In this document: in pieces, positions 17,300-26,935 of the stretch
Layout of the letters: the number at the start of each line of letters is the position of its first letter
How positions within the stretch are numbered: the stretch's first letter is position 1
Source of the DNA: an uncultured Clostridium sp.
GTDB lineage: Bacteria > Bacillota > Clostridia > TANB77 > CAG-508
Reading direction: 5' to 3'
Length of the DNA: 36,999 nucleotides
Assembly: GCA_947364715.1 (NCBI GenBank)
Contig: CANAUI010000010.1
Location: 1-36,999, forward strand
The notes under the pieces: model-generated
The model's input: the letters and a program-made list of their open reading frames with translations, nothing else
Database searches by the model: none
Told to the model about the DNA's origin: nothing
Translations under genes and position numbers: made by a program

Positions 17300-19928
17300 A
17301 TGACAGAAAATAAAGAGAAAGAATTTTCACCTATGATGCAAAGATATCTTGAAACTAAAGAACAATACAAAGATTGCATTTTATTTTACAGATTAGGTGA
17401 TTTTTATGAAATGTTTTTTGATGATGCGATTACTGCATCAAGAGAGCTAGAAATTACATTAACAGGAAAAGATTGTGGACAAGCAGAAAGAGCACCAATG
17501 GCAGGAGTACCACATCATTCTGCTGAAATGTATATCTCAAGATTAATTGCAAAAGGATATAAAGTTGCTATATGTGAACAATTAGAAGATTCTAAAAACA
17601 CAAAAGGAATTGTAAAAAGAGGAGTTGTTAAAGTTGTTACACCAGGTACTATTGTAGATAGTAATATGCTAGAAGAAAGAAAAAATAACTATATCATGTC
17701 TATTTTTAAAACTGGGATATATTTTGGAATTAGTGTGTGTGATATATCAACAGGTGAATTTTATTCAGCAGAAATTAAAGACAATAACAATTTTCCACAA
17801 TTACTAGATGAAATTGCAAGATATTCACCATCAGAATTAGTAATTAATTCTAATTTAGCAGATTGTACAGAAGAAATAGATAAAATTAAAGAACGTTTTA
17901 ATACATATATTACAAGATTTCAAGATAAATTTTTTGATAGTAAGTCTGATATTATCAAATTACGATTTAATTTGGTTGATACAAATCAAAACCAGATTGA
18001 AAATGTAGAAGAAAAAAGCTTTGCAATAGCAAGTATTAATGCTTTAATTGAATACATAGAACAAACACAAATGACAAACCTAGACCATATTAATAAAATC
18101 ATTATTTATCAAATATCAAAATATATGTCTTTAGATATTAATGCTAGAAGAAATTTGGAAATTACAGAAAAAATGAGAGACAAATCTAAAAAAGGAACAT
18201 TATTATGGGTATTAGACAAAACATCAACTTCTATGGGAGGAAGGCATTTGAGAAGATGGTTAAATGACCCATTAGTTGATACATTAGAAATTAATAGAAG
18301 ATTAGAAGCTGTAAAAGAATTAAAAGAAAATGTTATGCTAAGAGGAGATGTCATTGATAATTTGAAAAAAGTTTATGATATTGAAAGATTAGCAGGCAAA
18401 ATGGCTTATGGAAATGCAAATGCAAGAGATATGATTACATTAAAAAATTCTTTATTAAGATTGCCAGAAGTAAAAAGTGTTTTACAGACAAGTAAATCTA
18501 CTATGTTAAAAGATATATATAATAATTTAGATGAGTTACAGGATATCTATGAACTAATTGAAAAATCAATTATAGATGATGCACCAATGACTGTAAAAGA
18601 TGGTGGAATTATAAAATTAGGATATGATGAAGAAGTTGATAAATTAAAAACAGCAACATCAGAAGGGAAAAATTGGATTATCCAATTAGAAGCTGAAGAA
18701 AAAGAAAAAACAGGAATAAAAAATTTAAAAGTAGGATTTAATAAAGTATTTGGGTATTTTATAGAAGTAACTAAATCAAACTTAGACCAAGTTCCTGAAA
18801 GATATGTAAGAAAACAAACATTAACAAATGCAGAAAGATATATTACCGAAGAATTAAAAAATTTAGAAAACCAAATCTTAGGTGCAGAAGAAAAAGTTGT
18901 TAGTTTAGAATATGACTTATTTACGAAAATAAGAGAAGAAATTGCAAAAAATATAATCAGATTACAAAAAACAGCGACATTAGTTTCTACTTTAGATGTA
19001 TTAACATCATTTGCTCGGAATAGCAGAAGATATGAACTATTGTATGCCACAAGTAGATAATTCAGGAATTATTAATATTAAGGGAGGTAGACATCCTGTT
19101 ATAGAAAAAATGATAGGTACAGGAGAATTTGTAGAAAATGATACTTATTTAGATAAAGGTGAAAACAGATTGTCTATTATTACAGGACCAAATATGGCAG
19201 GTAAATCAACATATATGAGGCAAGTTGCTTTAATTACTTTAATGGCACAAGTTGGAAGTTTTGTACCAGCAAAAGAAGCAAAAATTGGTGTTGTTGATAA
19301 AATTTTTACAAGAGTTGGTGCATCTGATGATTTGAGTATGGGACAAAGTACATTTATGGTAGAAATGATGGAAGTAGCAACTATTTTAAAAGAGGCAACT
19401 TCAAATAGTTTAGTTATTTTAGATGAAATTGGTAGAGGAACTTCAACATATGATGGATTATCTATTGCATGGGCAGTAGCAGAATATATAGCAAATATTG
19501 AAAAATGTGGAGCCAAAACATTATTTGCAACACATTATCATGAATTAACAGAGCTGGAAGATAAAATAGAAGGGGTTAAAAATTATTCTATTGCAGTTAA
19601 AGAAAAGGGAGAAGATATTATCTTTTTGAGGAAGATTATTAGAGGAGGAACAGATGAAAGTTATGGTATTCATGTAGCAAGATTAGCAGGTGTTCCTAAA
19701 TTGGTTACAGAAGAGGCAAATAAAATTTTAAAATCTTTAGAAAGAAAAAATATCTTAACAGGTAAAAAAGAAGAAAAGAAAGAAAAAAGACAAGTAGAAG
19801 GGCAATTTGATATGTATAATTTTAAATTAGCAGAAATTGCTCATGAGATTGATAAAATTAATTTAAATGAGTTAACTCCAATTGATGCATTAAATACATT
19901 AGTAAGAATCAAGGAAAAAATGAAATAA
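17300..19928 (+). CDS. mutS: DNA mismatch repair protein MutS, +1 frameshift at CGG
   Basis: The product is 875 aa, normal for MutS, if one base is skipped at codon 573. The frame hits CGG at 19016-19018. Reading GCT-C-GGA continues [15 protein letters not shown], matching the family at that place. Without the skip the first frame ends at 19060, before the ATPase domain. Features: mismatch-wedge GDFYEMF with F35 and E37; GPNMAGKST Walker A at about 629-637; DEIGRGTS Walker B at about 708; FATHYHEL; C-terminal dimerisation helices. All core motifs on both sides are intact, unlike a decayed gene. A GGAG lies inside the upstream gene. No mutL follows; a glycoside hydrolase gene comes next after a terminator. 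Confidence 0.93.
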
Positions 19929-19938
19929 GAAAAGTGTG

Positions 19939-19971
19939 TAGAGGCCATATTTATGACCTCTATATTTTTAT
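19939..19971 (+). terminator. Terminator after mutS
   Basis: TAGAGG (19939-19944) pairs with CCTCTA (19957-19962), followed by TATTTTTATT. Confidence 0.65.
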
Positions 19972-20041
19972 TATAAGAAAGTTCTCTGAACTTCCTATAA
20001 TATAAAGCATTCCACAGAAAATTGCTTTGCAATTTTCGCGG

Positions 20042-20110
20042 GCGAACAAAGGCAAGGGATGAAGAGTAATCTAAAAGGTTATAAAATTTTAATCATGCCT
20101 CTTTTGTTCT
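20042..20110 (-). repeat. 69-nt intergenic repeat, copy B
   Basis: Opposite orientation to copy A at 11742-11810, with six differences in 69 bases. The invariant centre includes GTAATCTAAAAGG and ATAAAATTTTAATCATGCC. It is preceded by a separate small hairpin, AAAATTG-CTTTG-CAATTTT. The 14-mer CCTATAATATAAAG is next to both copies on the same strand, although the cores are inverted. Confidence 0.8.
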
Positions 20111-20187
20111 TTACTTAAATTCGGCAAAAATTCCCATAGGAAAAAATAAAAAGACATGCTAAGATAATATTAGAGGTGAAATAATAT

Positions 20188-21432
20188 ATGAGATTATTAA
20201 AAAAATATGGAGATAAATTATTACTAAAAGAGTTAAAATCAAGTTATAATTTCTTTATAAAAGAAGCAAATATAGATTTAAAAAGTAAAGGATATGGATT
20301 AATAAAAGATAAAGATATATATGCTGATGAAATTGCAAGTATTGCTTCTGTTGGATATGGATTAGCAGGATTAGTAATTGGAGTGAATAGAAAATGGATT
20401 TCTTATTCTGAGGCTTTTAAAAGAGTAGATAAAACTTTAGATACTTTTTTAAATTATGTAGAACAAGAAAATGGATTTTACTATCATTTTGTAAATATTC
20501 ATACAGGAAAAAGAGAATGGAATTGTGAAATATCTATTATTGATACAGCTATATTTATATGTGGAGCAATATTAGTAGGAGAATTTTTTAGAGGAAAAAT
20601 AAAGCAAAAAGCAGAAGAATTGTATAAAAGAGTTAATTGGGAGTGGTATAGAAATAAAGAAAATAATTATTTTTATATGGGATATAAACCAGAAACAGGA
20701 TTTTGGGGACATTGGGATATGTATGCTGAACAATTGATGCTATATGTTTTAGGCGTAGCTTCTCCAACTCATCCTATACCAAAAACAATGTATGATGATA
20801 TGAAAAAAGAAAAATGTACATATGAAGGGATAGAAGATATTATTTATACATATTGTGGAACATTATTTACTTATCAATTTTCTCATGCATGGATAGATTT
20901 TAGAGATAGAAAAGACGAAAATGGAATTGATTGGTTTGAAAATTCAAAAAAAGCGACATTAGCAAATAGAACATATTGTATTAATAATAAGAATAAATTT
21001 AAAACATTTGGTAAAAATTCATGGGGATTAACAGCATGTGTAGGACCTAATGGATATTCTGGAGGATATGGAGCACAACCAGCTTTAACAAATGTAGATA
21101 AACAAAATGATGGCACAATTAGTCCATGTGGTGTAGCAGGCTCAATTGTATTTACTCCAGAATTAAGTATAAAAGCATTAGAAAATTTTTATAATTATTA
21201 TCCAAAATTATGGGGAAAATATGGTTTTGTTGATGGATATAATTTAGAAAATAAACAATGGTATTCAAAAGAAGTAATTGGAATTGATAAAGGTATATCT
21301 ATGATGATGATAGAAAATTATTTATCACAGTTACTATGGAGAAATTTTATGAAAAATGAATATGTGAAAAATGGATTAAAAATGTTAAATATTAACAAGC
21401 ATAAAAAATTTTGTAATGCTAAAATTAAATAG
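20188..21432 (+). CDS. Glucoamylase-family (GH144-like) glycoside hydrolase
   Basis: The product is 414 aa. GAGGTG precedes the ATG. The all-helical toroid pattern and landmark segments (DEIASIASVGYGLAGL, EWNCEISIIDTAIF, GFWGHWDMYAEQLMLYVLG, FSHAWIDFRD, NSWGLTAC-GP-GY, GTISPCGVAGSIVFTPE, YGFVDGYNL) match the Pfam glucoamylase family (PF10091). That family includes GH144 endo-beta-1,2-glucanases. No signal peptide is visible, so the enzyme should act in the cytoplasm on imported oligosaccharides. The next gene, 49 bases downstream, is a GH3 beta-glucosidase also without a signal peptide. Inference: both degrade a beta-glucan, plausibly beta-1,2-linked. No transporter is in view. Confidence 0.82.
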   Translation: MRLLKKYGDKLLLKELKSSYNFFIKEANIDLKSKGYGLIKDKDIYADEIASIASVGYGLAGLVIGVNRKWISYSEAFKRVDKTLDTFLNYVEQENGFYYHFVNIHTGKREWNCEISIIDTAIFICGAILVGEFFRGKIKQKAEELYKRVNWEWYRNKENNYFYMGYKPETGFWGHWDMYAEQLMLYVLGVASPTHPIPKTMYDDMKKEKCTYEGIEDIIYTYCGTLFTYQFSHAWIDFRDRKDENGIDWFENSKKATLANRTYCINNKNKFKTFGKNSWGLTACVGPNGYSGGYGAQPALTNVDKQNDGTISPCGVAGSIVFTPELSIKALENFYNYYPKLWGKYGFVDGYNLENKQWYSKEVIGIDKGISMMMIENYLSQLLWRNFMKNEYVKNGLKMLNINKHKKFCNAKIK

Positions 21433-21481
21433 TAAATAGTTTGTTTTAAAAAAAATCTTTATTAATATATAAGGAGGTATT

Positions 21482-23704
21482 ATGAAACATAAAAAAATCA
21501 TAGAATTATTAAATGAAATGACAATAGAAGAAAAAATAGGGCAGATGATACAAATTGCAGGAGGTATATTTTTAGAAGATGACACAAATGGAATGCTAAC
21601 TGGACCATTAAAAGATTTACATCTATCTAGTGAAATGTTGTATAATGTAGGCTCTATTTTAAATATTGTAGGAGCAGAAAGTGTAAAAAAAGTACAAGAT
21701 GAATATTTATCTAAAAGTAGATTAAAAATACCATTACTATTTATGGGTGATATTATTAATGGATATAAGATTGCATTTCCAATACCAATTGCACAAGGAT
21801 GTTCATGGAATACAAAAGCTATAAAAGAAATGACAGAAATTTCAGCAATGGAATCAAGTATTGCAGGTGCTAATGTGAATTTTTCCCCAATGGTAGATTT
21901 ATCAAGAGATGCTAGATGGGGGAGAGTCCTAGAATCTATTGGAGGAGAAGACCCTTTTCTAGGTGCTATATATGCAAAAACAATTGTAAAGGCATATCAA
22001 GGAAAAAATATTTCAGAAATAGGAAAAATAGCATCTTGTGTAAAACATATAGCAGCTTATGGAGCAGTAGAAGCTGGAAGAGATTATAATACAGTAGATA
22101 TGTCAGAAAGAGAATTTAGACAATATTATTTACCAGCATATAAATCAGCAATAGAAACAGGTGCAGAAATGATAATGACATCATTTAATATATTAAATGG
22201 AATTCCTTCTACAGTAAACCAATGGTTAATCCAAGAAATAATGAGAAAAGAATTAGGATTTAAAGGAATTGTTATCTCAGATTATGGGGCTATTGAAGAA
22301 ACTATAGCACATGGGTATTCTGCAAATGGAAAAGAAGCAGCAAAAAATGCTATTAATGCTGGTGTTGATATTGATATGATGTCTAGTATATATGCAAATC
22401 ATTTAAAAGATTTATGTTTAGAAGATAAAGAGATAGAAAACAAAGTAAATGAAAGTGTTTTAAGAATATTAACATTAAAAAATAAATTAGGATTATTCGA
22501 AAATCCATATGGAAATGCAGACCAAATAAAAGAAAAAACATATTTAATGAATCCAACAAATTTAGAAAAAGCCCAAAAATTAGCACAAGAAACATTTGTA
22601 TTATTAAAAAACAAGAATCATATATTACCATTACAAAAAAATAAAAAGATTGCATTAATTGGTCCATATATGGATAATATAGGAATAACTGGTTCCTGGT
22701 CTATGTTTTCTGATAGAAGCAAAAATGGTACAATATTAGAGGTATTTAAAGAAAAGATGCCAAATCAGGTTATATATTCTAAAGGATGTGAAATTTTAAG
22801 AGAAGAGGAATTTAATAAAATATTATCAGCAGATGGATTACCAGAAGTATATATAGAAAATGAAAGTCAAAAAGAACAAGATATGATTGATTCAGCAATA
22901 CAAACTGCAAAAAATGTAGATATTATTCTTTTGGCATTAGGAGAACATTATAGACAAAGTGGGGAAGCATGTTCTCGTTCTAATATCTCTTTACCAGAAA
23001 ATCAAATAAAACTAATTAATGAGTTACACAAATTATCAAAACCAATAATTTTAATTTTATTTAATGGTAGACCAATTGAATTAAGTGTAATAGAAAAAAA
23101 ATTAGATGCTATTTTAGAAGTGTGGTTTCCAGGAACAACAGGTGCAAAAGCAATTGTAGAAACGATATTAGGAGAAGAAAACCCATCAGGAAAATTAACT
23201 ATGAGTTTTCCACAAAGTGTAGGACAATGTCCAGTATATTATAATCATTATAATACTGGTAGACCACATTACAATAATTTTCGATATGTATCAAGATATC
23301 AAGATATTCCTACAGAAAGTTTTTATCCATTTGGGTATGGTTTATCATATTGTGATTTTAAATATACAAAAATGAAGCTTGATAAACATAAAATAGGTAT
23401 AGATGAAACTATTGCTGTAACAGTAGAAATACAAAATCAAAGTGATTATGCAGGGTATGAAGTAGTACAATTATATATACAAGATTTATATGGAAGTGTT
23501 GTTAGACCAGTAAAAGAGTTAAAGGCATTTAAAAAAGAGTATTTTAAACCACGTGAAACAAAATATATACAATTTGATATTGATATAAATATGTTAAAAT
23601 TCTGGAATGAAAACCTAGAATTTGTAGCAGAAAGTGGTGAGTTTAAAGTTTTTGTGGGTGGAGATTCTGTAAATGTTTTAGAAGATGAATTTGAACTTAA
23701 ATAA
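21482..23704 (+). CDS. GH3 family beta-glucosidase
   Basis: The product is 740 aa, typical of three-domain GH3 enzymes. AAGGAGG precedes the ATG. The N-terminal TIM barrel carries NFSPMVDLSRDARWGRVLES, KHIAAYGA, and the nucleophile Asp in VISDYGA (about D267). The middle alpha/beta sandwich has LALGEHYRQSGEACSRS, which supplies the acid/base region in related enzymes, and VWFPGTTGAKAIVE. A fibronectin-III-like domain closes the protein (VVQLYIQD, PVKELKAFKK). No signal peptide. It removes glucose from the non-reducing end of beta-gluco-oligosaccharides. Pairing with the preceding GH144-like gene suggests sophoro-oligosaccharides, but substrate is not readable from sequence. A hairpin terminates the operon. 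Confidence 0.92.
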   Translation: MKHKKIIELLNEMTIEEKIGQMIQIAGGIFLEDDTNGMLTGPLKDLHLSSEMLYNVGSILNIVGAESVKKVQDEYLSKSRLKIPLLFMGDIINGYKIAFPIPIAQGCSWNTKAIKEMTEISAMESSIAGANVNFSPMVDLSRDARWGRVLESIGGEDPFLGAIYAKTIVKAYQGKNISEIGKIASCVKHIAAYGAVEAGRDYNTVDMSEREFRQYYLPAYKSAIETGAEMIMTSFNILNGIPSTVNQWLIQEIMRKELGFKGIVISDYGAIEETIAHGYSANGKEAAKNAINAGVDIDMMSSIYANHLKDLCLEDKEIENKVNESVLRILTLKNKLGLFENPYGNADQIKEKTYLMNPTNLEKAQKLAQETFVLLKNKNHILPLQKNKKIALIGPYMDNIGITGSWSMFSDRSKNGTILEVFKEKMPNQVIYSKGCEILREEEFNKILSADGLPEVYIENESQKEQDMIDSAIQTAKNVDIILLALGEHYRQSGEACSRSNISLPENQIKLINELHKLSKPIILILFNGRPIELSVIEKKLDAILEVWFPGTTGAKAIVETILGEENPSGKLTMSFPQSVGQCPVYYNHYNTGRPHYNNFRYVSRYQDIPTESFYPFGYGLSYCDFKYTKMKLDKHKIGIDETIAVTVEIQNQSDYAGYEVVQLYIQDLYGSVVRPVKELKAFKKEYFKPRETKYIQFDIDINMLKFWNENLEFVAESGEFKVFVGGDSVNVLEDEFELK

Positions 23705-23724
23705 AATTATATGGAACTGAAACT

Positions 23725-23747
23725 AGAGGTCGCAATTTGCGACCTCT
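23725..23747 (+). terminator. Hairpin after the GH3 gene
   Basis: AGAGGTCGCAA (23725-23735) and TTGCGACCTCT (23737-23747) form an 11-bp perfect stem. The T-tract is weak. It lies 6 bases outside the left direct repeat of the Septu cassette. Confidence 0.65.
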
Positions 23748-23752
23748 TAATC

Positions 23753-23779
23753 ATTTATTATATCTCAATTTTAGGCTGA
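23753..23779. repeat. 27-bp direct repeat, left (asnB 3'-end remnant)
   Basis: The segment starts ATTTATTATATC and ends TTTTAGGCTGA. It is identical over 27 bases to 26936-26962. On the minus strand it reads QPKIEI-stop, the C-terminus of asnB, here without the rest of the gene. It is the duplicated attachment-like end. Confidence 0.92.
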
Positions 23780-23968
23780 AAAGTGTAATGAAAAAATTTT
23801 TCATTATGATTTTTTATATAAAAACAATATTAGATTATAGACTTACTAAGATATAATTAAACATTCATATCAAAATATGAACGTTTAGAGAATTGTATGT
23901 GAAAAAATTGTAAAAATAATTGAAAAAATGAAATAGATTATGTTAATATATAAAATGTAAGGAGGAAT

Positions 23969-24829
23969 ATGGAAGTAAATATAGAAATACAAAACAATTT
24001 AAAAAATAAAAAAGATGAAGAAGTTGATAAATTTATTAATGAATTAAAAAATACATTAGAGAAAGATACAAATATAAGAGAAGCTAATTTAGATTTATCA
24101 AGTGCTGAAGAAATATATTTAAGTAGTAAAATATCATCAATAGCACTAAAAAATTTAATAAAATATAAAGAAAAGCATATAGATGAGTATTTAATAACAA
24201 AATTAAATAATGAATTAGACAAAATGGATAAAAATATTCAAAAAAAATGGAACTTACAATCAAGATTACATTTAACAGATGCTGAAGATAAATTATATGG
24301 CGAAAAAGTTGATTTAATATCTAATGCTTATTTTGAATTAAATACATTAGCAGATTTTAATAACAAAGAGCTTTTAACAAAATTAAAAGAAAGTATTAAT
24401 AATCATATAAAAGTAAATTTAAATGAATATAGTAGAAAATACGAATTAAATAAAAATCAAAAAAATATGATATTAGAAAATACAAAAAACGAAGTAAATA
24501 AAATAGTAAATAATTTTTCCGAAAAGTATTTAAATAATGAAACTAGAGATATGGTAGCGAATTTTCAAAATAGATGGGAAGAAGCATATAAAAATAAAGA
24601 TTATGATACAGCTAATTTTTTTGCGGGCCAAATAAGGAGAATGTATAGTAATGGAATTTTTAAAGATGATGTTTTAAGAGAAAAAAACATGAAAACAATA
24701 TATATAGACGATATTTTAGATGAAAAAAAACAAAATGGAGAAAAAATAGAGTTAACAGAATTAGAAGAAAAAGTAATCAATAAATATATGCAAGGAGAAT
24801 ATATAAGTCAATATGTTGACAAACATTGA
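23969..24829 (+). CDS. Unknown helical protein, first gene of the Septu-like cassette
   Basis: The product is 286 aa. AAGGAGG precedes the ATG. It is strongly hydrophilic and almost wholly alpha-helical (Lys, Glu and Asn rich), with no membrane segment, no metal motif and no cysteine. A recurring acidic-basic helical pattern suggests coiled coils, for example residues 15-65 and 130-200. I do not recognise a family. It shares the cassette with the PtuA/PtuB pair, but they have their own promoter overlapping its last codons, so it may be an accessory, regulator or separate cargo gene. A hairpin (AACATTCATAT with ATATGAACGTT, 23860-23885) lies about 85 bases upstream and might be an operator. 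Confidence 0.7.
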   Translation: MEVNIEIQNNLKNKKDEEVDKFINELKNTLEKDTNIREANLDLSSAEEIYLSSKISSIALKNLIKYKEKHIDEYLITKLNNELDKMDKNIQKKWNLQSRLHLTDAEDKLYGEKVDLISNAYFELNTLADFNNKELLTKLKESINNHIKVNLNEYSRKYELNKNQKNMILENTKNEVNKIVNNFSEKYLNNETRDMVANFQNRWEEAYKNKDYDTANFFAGQIRRMYSNGIFKDDVLREKNMKTIYIDDILDEKKQNGEKIELTELEEKVINKYMQGEYISQYVDKH

Positions 24830-24843
24830 TTTTATGGTAAAAT
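24816..24843 (+). promoter_or_regulatory. Promoter for the ptuAB-like operon
   Basis: Consensus TTGACA (24816-24821), 16 bp, TAAAAT (24838-24843). It overlaps the 3' end of the preceding gene, so the ATPase and nuclease can be expressed separately from it. Confidence 0.7.
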
Positions 24844-24879
24844 ATAGCTATATTACAAGAGAGGAGAATAAAATCTAGT

Positions 24880-26073
24880 ATGAAAATAAAAACATTATAC
24901 ATAGACAAGTTTAAAGGTTTTAAAAATTTTAATATAAATTTTGAAGATGATATAAATCTACTTGTTGGAGAAAATGGTAGTGGTAAAACTACTATTTTTG
25001 AGATTATTTTTAATGCACTATCTGGAAATAAGCAATATTTTGAAAATTTAAATCTAACACAAATCAAATTGGAATTACAAATCAATAATGAAAACTATAA
25101 AATTATTGTGCAAGAAAATAATGGAATAGAATTATTAATAAATGAAAATTTAACAGATTTTAATCATGAATTTTTTAAAATGCAAAAAGTGATATATTTA
25201 CCAGCAGAAGCTTCTTTTTCAGAATATAACATAAATAGTCCAACAATTTTAAAAAAAGAAAATAGAGATTTAAAATTAGATTCAAATAAAATAAGTAAGG
25301 ATTTCAAAATTTTCTTAGTAAATGAAAAAATATTAGATTTAAATGATATTGCAAATGGAAATAACCAAAATGCTAATAGGATATTAAAATTAAAAGAGTT
25401 ATTTAATAATTTTTTTGAAGATAAGAAATTTATAGATGTAGATGTAAATACTTATGAGCCTATTTTTGAACTAAATTCAACAAAGAAAATAATTACTTTA
25501 GATAAATTAAGCTCAGGAGAAAAGCAAATATTTTATAAGGGAGGTTCTTTATTACAATTTACAAAACAAAATAATGTAATAATTTTATTAGATGAACCAG
25601 AAACAAGTTTACATCCAGAATGGCAACAAAAAATTCTTGACTTTTATAAAAATATTAATAAAGAAAACCAATATATTTTTGCGACACATTCAGCACATAT
25701 AGTTTCATGCTGTAATAAAGAGAAAATTAGGTTATTAGGCAAAGAAGGAGATTATATAGTTTTAAGAGATATATTAAATGAAACTTATGGTGCTACAAAT
25801 GAAGAATTGCTATATGAAATATTTGATTTAAATTCTGTTAGAAATTTAGAAATACAAAAAGATATTGATTTATATAAAGATTTATTTTATAGAAAAGAAT
25901 CTTTAAGTGAAGAAGAGAAAAAAATGCTAGAAGAATTAAAACAAAAATTAGTTAATAGTAAAGCCTTATCAAATAATTATGTGACTTTATTAGAATTAGG
26001 AATATCAAATGAGAAAACTAATGAATATTTAAAAGGATTGAGAGGTAATAATGCACAAAGTAAAAAGGAATAA
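24880..26073 (+). CDS. ptuA: PtuA-like AAA/ABC-type ATPase (Septu family)
   Basis: The product is 397 aa. SMC/RecF-type ATPase parts are present in order: Walker A GENGSGKTT (30-38), signature LSSGEKQ (from L210), Walker B IILLDEPETSLHPEW with D238 and E239, and the H-loop FATHSAH (H270). The C-terminal region is a charged helical segment. The next gene overlaps by 23 bases and encodes an HNH nuclease of the PtuB type. Known of the family: PtuA plus PtuB form the Septu anti-phage system, and the same pair is the effector of some retrons. There is no reverse transcriptase or retron RNA in view, so stand-alone Septu is more likely. The Shine-Dalgarno (GAGGAG) is 13 bases from ATG, rather far. 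Confidence 0.82.
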   Translation: MKIKTLYIDKFKGFKNFNINFEDDINLLVGENGSGKTTIFEIIFNALSGNKQYFENLNLTQIKLELQINNENYKIIVQENNGIELLINENLTDFNHEFFKMQKVIYLPAEASFSEYNINSPTILKKENRDLKLDSNKISKDFKIFLVNEKILDLNDIANGNNQNANRILKLKELFNNFFEDKKFIDVDVNTYEPIFELNSTKKIITLDKLSSGEKQIFYKGGSLLQFTKQNNVIILLDEPETSLHPEWQQKILDFYKNINKENQYIFATHSAHIVSCCNKEKIRLLGKEGDYIVLRDILNETYGATNEELLYEIFDLNSVRNLEIQKDIDLYKDLFYRKESLSEEEKKMLEELKQKLVNSKALSNNYVTLLELGISNEKTNEYLKGLRGNNAQSKKE

Positions 26074-26734
26074 AGTACCACAAACATTAATAAAGAAACA
26101 AAAAAATACTATAATTAAAGAATATAATAAAGATGATTGGAAATTAACTAATAAACAAAGAATAGACTTATTGGAGAGTTTATGTAATATGTATAGTGGA
26201 TGTTGTGCTTATTGTGAGGCTTCACTTAATATTACATCAAGTGCATATATAGACCACTTTAGACCAAGAAGTTTATTCCCAGAGTTGACTTTTGAATATA
26301 ATAATTTAAATTATTCATGTCAAATATGTAATAGAAATAAAAGTGATTTATGGGATGAGGATTATTTTAATCCATCTGAAGAAAATCCTGAAAAGCATAT
26401 TGTATTTAGAGGTTTGTTAGCTTGTAAGTTAGATGATAGAGGACAAAAAATGATAGACTTGTTGAAACTTAATGAGACTAAAAGACTAAAATTAAAGGAA
26501 AAAACATATGAAGGAATGCTATATAGTATTATTAATGCTAAGAGTATTATAAATCTAGTAGATAAAGATGTTAAAAGTACAATAGAAATGGCAAAAATAA
26601 AAGTTAATGAGACAATAAAATTTTATAATTTATTAACTAAGGAGGGGTCTGATTATTGTACTATGATAAGACATAATTTTAAAAATCAAATACAACAATT
26701 AGAAAAAGAATTAGAGGTATTAGAGAAATATTAA
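26051..26734 (+). CDS. ptuB: PtuB-like HNH nuclease (Septu family)
   Basis: The product is 227 aa. It starts inside the end of the ATPase gene, with AGAGGT before the ATG. The HNH core is clear: CAYC (C52, C55), IDHFRPRS with H69, NLNYSCQICN (C90, C93) and NRNKSD. The cysteines bind structural zinc and the His is catalytic in the fold. This matches the PtuB/TIGR02646-type family found with PtuA. Inference: DNA cleavage released when the ATPase senses phage or loss of its ligand. A terminator closes the operon. The overlap and conserved order make joint function very likely. Confidence 0.85.
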   Translation: MHKVKRNKVPQTLIKKQKNTIIKEYNKDDWKLTNKQRIDLLESLCNMYSGCCAYCEASLNITSSAYIDHFRPRSLFPELTFEYNNLNYSCQICNRNKSDLWDEDYFNPSEENPEKHIVFRGLLACKLDDRGQKMIDLLKLNETKRLKLKEKTYEGMLYSIINAKSIINLVDKDVKSTIEMAKIKVNETIKFYNLLTKEGSDYCTMIRHNFKNQIQQLEKELEVLEKY

Positions 26735-26746
26735 TGAATAATTTTA

Positions 26747-26799
26747 AAAAAACAAGGGGAAAAAACGGTAATATTTATTGTTTTAATCCCTTGTTTTTT
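26747..26799 (+). terminator. Terminator after ptuB-like gene
   Basis: AAAAAACAAGGG (26747-26758) and CCCTTGTTTTTT (26788-26799) form a 12-bp stem around a 29-base loop, ending in T. Confidence 0.75.
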
Positions 26800-26859
26800 A
26801 GAAGATTTAGAAAATTTAAAATAGCTGAATTATATATTGAAACATACTTTTATGTTAAA

Positions 26860-26890
26860 AACAGATATTTAATTTTTTTATGAATCTGTT
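26860..26890 (-). terminator. Likely asnB terminator, inside the cassette end
   Basis: AACAGAT (26860-26866) and ATCTGTT (26884-26890) pair. On the minus strand a T-run follows. It lies about 50 bases past the asnB stop, so the cassette, not the original flank, now terminates asnB. Confidence 0.5.
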
Positions 26891-26935
26891 ATGTTCAAAA
26901 AATTATTCAATTTATTGACTTTATATAAAATAGTA

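Noticed and set aside
24621-24630. Possible fifth CGG site (GCGGGC) in the cassette gene, and similar CGG triplets in valS, copA and the ftsZ-like gene
   Set aside because: Frame check shows these triplets span two codons (for example GCG-GGC, ATC-GGA, GTC-GGA, TCG-GAA), so they are not in-frame CGG codons.
24880-26734. Retron with PtuAB effector
   Set aside because: No reverse transcriptase and no retron-like RNA between the direct repeats; stand-alone Septu fits better.
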